Below, in pieces: positions 6,711-6,922 of a DNA stretch of 6,922 nucleotides; position 1 is the stretch's first letter; the number at the start of each line of letters is the position of its first letter. Position numbers and translations under genes: made by a program. The stretch spans positions 1-6,922 of the forward strand of contig CANMPU010000052.1 in assembly GCA_947499755.1 (NCBI GenBank). The letters run 5' to 3'. Origin of the DNA: Betaproteobacteria bacterium. Its GTDB lineage: Bacteria > Pseudomonadota > Gammaproteobacteria > Burkholderiales > CANMPU01. The notes under the pieces were generated by a model that saw only the letters and a list, made by a program, of their open reading frames with translations, had not been told where the DNA came from and ran no database searches.

Positions 6711-6716
6711 ATTATA
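6711..6716 (-). promoter_or_regulatory. Perfect -10 hexamer (TATAAT) upstream of the ribonuclease gene
   Basis: TATAAT at 6716-6711 on the minus strand, about 88 bases before the ribonuclease ATG. The -35 region at 17-base spacing reads GAAACC, a poor match, and there is no extended -10, so the promoter may need an activator or be weak. The yqiA stop codon lies inside this hexamer. Confidence 0.4.
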
Positions 6717-6922
6717 ACCTAACTAACACTTTCGGTTTCGATATTCCGATGAATTTAAAAATGTGTGGTACAACGAACGCAAAGTTTTGAAAGCTATGAT
6801 TGTCGCGCGACATCACTAGATGTTTTGCACCATGGTATTTATCGATTGCTTCTCTAGTAAGTCAAGTAACGCATCACCGCTTTGGACCATAAAAAAATAG
6901 CGTTCCACATTCGTGATTGTAT
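6712..6922 (-). pseudogene. yqiA: YqiA/YcfP-family alpha/beta-hydrolase esterase, 3' fragment with a frameshift
   Basis: YqiA is a small cytosolic esterase of the alpha/beta-hydrolase fold. Two reading frames together match its C-terminal third. From 6920 to 6861 one frame gives ERYFFMVQSGDALLD, the family segment around the catalytic aspartate (E. coli, from memory, QTGDEVLDYRQA). From 6855 to the TAA at 6714-6712 another frame gives REAIDKYHGAKHLVM, then SRDNHSFQNF with the catalytic histidine, ending HIFKFIGI plus a short tail. Where family members have one residue (usually Tyr) between Asp and Arg, this sequence has five bases, TTACT, so the second frame is reached only by a net 2-base insertion or 1-base deletion. 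Unshifted, translation would stop at 6818-6816 and lose the histidine. The catalytic serine region lies beyond the window. The ribonuclease gene follows 88 bases later, a neighbourhood I recall from betaproteobacteria. It is either a true pseudogene or a sequencing error. Confidence 0.75.

Noticed and set aside
6891..6897. Run of seven T on the minus strand forming T-TTT-TTT in frame, a possible -1 slippery site that might rescue the yqiA frameshift.
   Set aside because: A -1 slip there reaches a TGA at 6876-6874, before the homologous downstream segment begins. The shift must happen later, near 6856-6860, where there is no slippery heptamer.

Overview
The window looks like an ordinary chromosomal segment of a betaproteobacterium, probably Burkholderiales. 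Base composition is near-balanced, judged by eye on a few lines. The assignment rests on gene order: a yqiA-like esterase, a short RNB-family ribonuclease, a TonB-type transducer, aroE and mtgA in a row is, from memory, a betaproteobacterial arrangement. I cannot name the genus. Every gene I can support lies on the minus strand, so the biological order runs from the right edge to the left edge. I see no RNA gene, CRISPR array, insertion sequence or phage gene, and no credible gene on the plus strand.

Layout in transcription order: (1) 6922-6712, the C-terminal part of a YqiA-like alpha/beta hydrolase, cut by the window edge and broken by a frameshift near 6856-6860. (2) 6623-4785, a 612-residue RNB-domain exoribonuclease, with a perfect -10 hexamer upstream that overlaps the yqiA stop codon. 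(3) A 98-bp gap with a good sigma70-like promoter and a perfect 7-bp inverted repeat over its -35 and spacer. (4) 4674-3781, an energy transducer TonB with an unusual linker. (5) 3781-2963, shikimate dehydrogenase AroE, starting on the last base of the tonB stop codon. (6) 2906-2208, the monofunctional peptidoglycan glycosyltransferase MtgA. (7) 2096-663, the Mg2+ channel/transporter MgtE, probably with its own promoter. (8) 545-1, the N-terminal half of MsrP, the Tat-exported molybdopterin subunit of the periplasmic methionine sulfoxide reductase, running off the left edge.

Functionally, tonB-aroE-mtgA is probably one transcription unit that joins outer-membrane energisation, aromatic amino acid synthesis and peptidoglycan polymerisation. 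This looks like conserved neighbourhood rather than one pathway. mgtE and msrP are separate envelope functions: Mg2+ uptake and repair of oxidised periplasmic proteins.

I did not find a new multi-gene system. The items most worth a second look are the broken yqiA reading frame, the symmetric element inside the tonB promoter, the repeated CGTATA motifs before msrP, and small departures from family norms in TonB and the ribonuclease.
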